Below, one piece after another: positions 4,609-6,764 of a stretch of 6,764 nucleotides of DNA; position 1 is the first letter of the stretch; the number at the start of each line of letters is the position of its first letter. Both the position numbers and the translations under genes were made by a program. This stretch comes from Lentisphaeria bacterium (lineage in GTDB: Bacteria > Verrucomicrobiota > Lentisphaeria > Oligosphaerales > Oligosphaeraceae), in NCBI GenBank assembly GCA_024405235.1, contig JAKSPA010000092.1:1-6764 (forward strand), in the 5' to 3' direction. The notes below the pieces were generated by a model. The model had not been told where the DNA came from. It saw only the letters and a list, made by a program, of their open reading frames with translations, and made no database searches.

Positions 4609-6764
4609 TTATCTGCCCCCCATTTGCTGTTGCCAGAATTGCTGATAGATGCCAGGACGCTCGACCAACTGGCTATGCGTGCCGACGTCAACCATCAAGC
4701 CCTTGTCCAGCACGATTATCTTCTGCGCGCCAGCGACCATGCTCAGTCTATGAGAAACGATGATCACCGTTCGTCCGCGTGCGATTATTCCGAGATTCTT
4801 CTGAATCACAGTCTCGCTTTCAGGATCGAGAGCGCTGGTTGCCTCGTCGAAGATCAGAATCGCCGGATTCGTCAGCAGTGCGCGCGCAATTGCAAGGCGC
4901 TGGCGCTGACCGCCGGAAAGATTGGATGCATTCTCTTCAAGACCGGTGTCGTATCCCTGAGGCAGGGTCTGAATGAATTCGTGCGCACCTGCCATTGCAG
5001 CTGCTCTGAGGACTTCTTCGCCTGTTGCGCTTGGCTTCGTAAGGCTGATGTTCTCACGGACAGTGCCGCCGAAGAAATAGTTGTCCTGAAGGACGACACC
5101 TATGCTTGAACGCAAATGCGACTTTTCAAGTTCACGGATGTCGATGCCGTCAATCTTGACAAGTCCAGAGAAAGGCGGATAAAGCCCCTGGAGAAGTTTC
5201 GTAAGCGTCGTCTTGCCGCTTCCCGAACGTCCGACAATGCCGAGCGTCGTGCCGGCAGGAATATCCAGCGAGAAGTCCTTTATGGCAAGCGGAAGGTCTG
5301 GACGGTAGCGGAAATTCAGATTCTCGAAAGAGATATTTCCGCGGACAGGCTGACGAACGCGACCATTGTTTGGTTCGACGGCGGCTCTCACGACAGCGCC
5401 GAGCATCCTGACCGAAAGCGCGACCTGCCGATAGTCATGAATCAAACCGACGACCTTGACACGCGGCCCCGTGACACGGCCCGCAAGCATCTGGAAGGCG
5501 ATAAGAGCACCGATGGTCATCTGACCATTGAAGACCATGACCGCACCAAGCCAAATGATGGCGATCGTCATCAGCATCTCAAGTCCCTGACTTATGCTGC
5601 GGGCAGTAAGAGAAATGCGTCCAACGGAAAAATACGCCTTGATTGCAGCGGCGCTTCTCATGCTCCAATTCTTCTCTTCGACTGGTTCCAACGCAAGCGA
5701 TTTCACCGTGCGCATGCCGTGAATCGCCTCAACCAGACGGCTCTGACGCTTGCCTTCCGCCTGATAAAGCGCATCAAGACGATGCTGGAACGGTTTGATC
5801 AGAAGTGCAATTACAAGCGCCATGATCAAAGTGAATGCAAGGACCACGCCCGTCAGTTTAAGGCTGTATAGCATTAGGAACGGAACGAAGATCACAAGCG
5901 AAAGCAATTCGAGAATCGTGAAGAAAAGATTTCCCGAAAGGAATCCGCGAATCTTTTCGGTCTGCTGCATGTGCTTCAGAATCACGCCAGATGGCACCTG
6001 TTCAAAGAAATCGATGGGCAGATGAATCAAATGCGCGAATGTCTTTACTGCCGTGGAGATATCAATCTTGTTCGTTGCAAAGAGAAGCAGATTTCCACGA
6101 AGATATTCGAGAAGGGAATTGACGATGATCGCGGCGACGATTCCGACACCGAGAACGTTTAGTGTCGAAAAACTTTCATGCACAAGGACTTTGTCGACGA
6201 CGTTCTGGAAGAAAAGAGGAGTCGCGAGCGCTATGAGCGTAAGCAGAAAAACACCAAGTGCGATCTGCGTGAATTCGCTCTTCAGTTTAAGGAATTCAGG
6301 AATGAACCAGCGAAGACCGAAAGGCTGCTCTTCGTCAGAGAGCTTGTAAACACGCTTGAGAAGAAGACCTTTGCCAGTGAATTCCGTGTTGAAAAGTTCT
6401 TCGTTGACGAAATTGAACTGTTCGCCAGGATGCGCGGCCTGCCAGGCTGGATCGACCATGGCCAATTCATAGGGCTCATTCTCATTGGCGCGCTTTACAC
6501 CGCAGAATATAGCATAGTGACCATCCTTTTTTTCAAGAAGCGCTGCGACGACTTTTGCGTAGCCTGGCATCTTCGCCCATGCAAACGTGACGATACGGCT
6601 CTTCAACTGGTGCTCGTTTGCATATGCGTTTAATTTGCGCAAGGGCAAATCTTCGCTTCCGACAGCATGATCGTGAAGCAACTGCTGCAAATCAAGATCC
6701 AACTGGTGATGCCGACCTATTGCGCATAGACCGAAAAGACCACTATGCGCACATCTTAAATTTT
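4609..6764 (-). CDS. HlyB-like type I secretion ABC exporter with degenerate C39 domain (5' end outside window)
   Basis: Inner-membrane ATPase/permease of a type I secretion system, expected to work with the adjacent HlyD-type protein. Residue numbers here count from a TTG at 6702. An N-terminal C39-peptidase-like domain (to about residue 120) is followed by a membrane domain (about 145-415, roughly six hydrophobic segments) and a nucleotide-binding domain (about 455-697). The ATPase motifs are intact: Walker A GRSGSGKTT (491-499), Q-loop Q539, signature LSGGQ (595-599), Walker B ILIFDE (615-620), D-loop SALD and switch H651. The frame stays open with no stop from 6702 to the right edge. Those 20 extra codons read SGLFGLCAIGRHHQ just before the TTG, which matches the start of HlyB/C39 domains, so the true start lies beyond 6764. 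Where C39 peptidases carry Cys-Gly this protein has Ser-Gly (Ser codon 6742-6744), while the His (HYAIF, H62) and Asp (VDPA, D84) positions remain. It is therefore probably a non-cleaving, substrate-docking domain as in HlyB. The TAA stop touches the ATG of the next gene. The exported substrate is unknown. Confidence 0.93.
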   Translation of the reverse strand, partial: NLRCAHSGLFGLCAIGRHHQLDLDLQQLLHDHAVGSEDLPLRKLNAYANEHQLKSRIVTFAWAKMPGYAKVVAALLEKKDGHYAIFCGVKRANENEPYELAMVDPAWQAAHPGEQFNFVNEELFNTEFTGKGLLLKRVYKLSDEEQPFGLRWFIPEFLKLKSEFTQIALGVFLLTLIALATPLFFQNVVDKVLVHESFSTLNVLGVGIVAAIIVNSLLEYLRGNLLLFATNKIDISTAVKTFAHLIHLPIDFFEQVPSGVILKHMQQTEKIRGFLSGNLFFTILELLSLVIFVPFLMLYSLKLTGVVLAFTLIMALVIALLIKPFQHRLDALYQAEGKRQSRLVEAIHGMRTVKSLALEPVEEKNWSMRSAAAIKAYFSVGRISLTARSISQGLEMLMTIAIIWLGAVMVFNGQMTIGALIAFQMLAGRVTGPRVKVVGLIHDYRQVALSVRMLGAVVRAAVEPNNGRVRQPVRGNISFENLNFRYRPDLPLAIKDFSLDIPAGTTLGIVGRSGSGKTTLTKLLQGLYPPFSGLVKIDGIDIRELEKSHLRSSIGVVLQDNYFFGGTVRENISLTKPSATGEEVLRAAAMAGAHEFIQTLPQGYDTGLEENASNLSGGQRQRLAIARALLTNPAILIFDEATSALDPESETVIQKNLGIIARGRTVIIVSHRLSMVAGAQKIIVLDKGLMVDVGTHSQLVERPGIYQQFWQQQMGGR

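Noticed and set aside
6700..6702. TTG as the true start of the HlyB-like exporter
   Set aside because: The frame stays open to the right edge and the upstream codons match the start of a C39-like domain, so this TTG is most likely an internal leucine codon.

Overview
All convincing genes in this window lie on the minus strand, so transcription runs from high to low coordinates. The layout is a compact secretion and peptide-handling cluster. In transcription order it holds: (1) a type I secretion ABC exporter of the HlyB kind, whose 5' end runs off the right edge; (2) an HlyD-type membrane fusion protein that starts directly after its stop codon; (3) a 154-base intergenic stretch with a possible intrinsic terminator and two perfect tandem copies of a 35-base palindromic unit; (4) a protein joining an N-terminal PqqD-like domain to a C-terminal S24/S26 (signal peptidase/LexA-fold) peptidase-like domain; (5) a second ABC half-transporter without a peptidase domain; (6) a stand-alone PqqD-like protein of 86 residues; and (7) an unrecognised 129-residue protein with a Cys-x3-Cys-Cys motif. 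A Shine-Dalgarno-like run at the left edge hints that the operon continues. No tRNA, rRNA, CRISPR array, insertion sequence or phage gene was seen.

How the genes may work together: PqqD-like domains belong to the RRE family, which in RiPP pathways binds leader peptides and presents them to enzymes. Two PqqD-like domains, a Ser/His peptidase-like domain fused to one of them, two ABC exporters and an HlyD adaptor suggest a locus that recognises, processes and exports a peptide or small protein. This role is inferred. Neither a precursor peptide nor a modification enzyme (radical SAM, YcaO, LanM and so on) is visible; both could lie outside the window. The HlyB-like exporter seems unable to cleave a leader through its C39-like domain, because serine replaces the expected catalytic cysteine. 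The PqqD-peptidase fusion is therefore the natural candidate for any proteolysis.

Organism: the base composition looks close to half G+C, and the HlyB/HlyD pair points to a diderm (Gram-negative-type) bacterium. The PqqD/S26/ABC gene mix would suit the Planctomycetota-Verrucomicrobiota-Lentisphaerota group, but this is a weak guess from gene content and no marker gene is present. The right-hand genes (exporter and HlyD) and the left-hand genes (PqqD-peptidase to the 129-residue protein) may be two transcription units, separated by the terminator-like hairpin and the repeats. There is no gene-free stretch longer than 300 bases.
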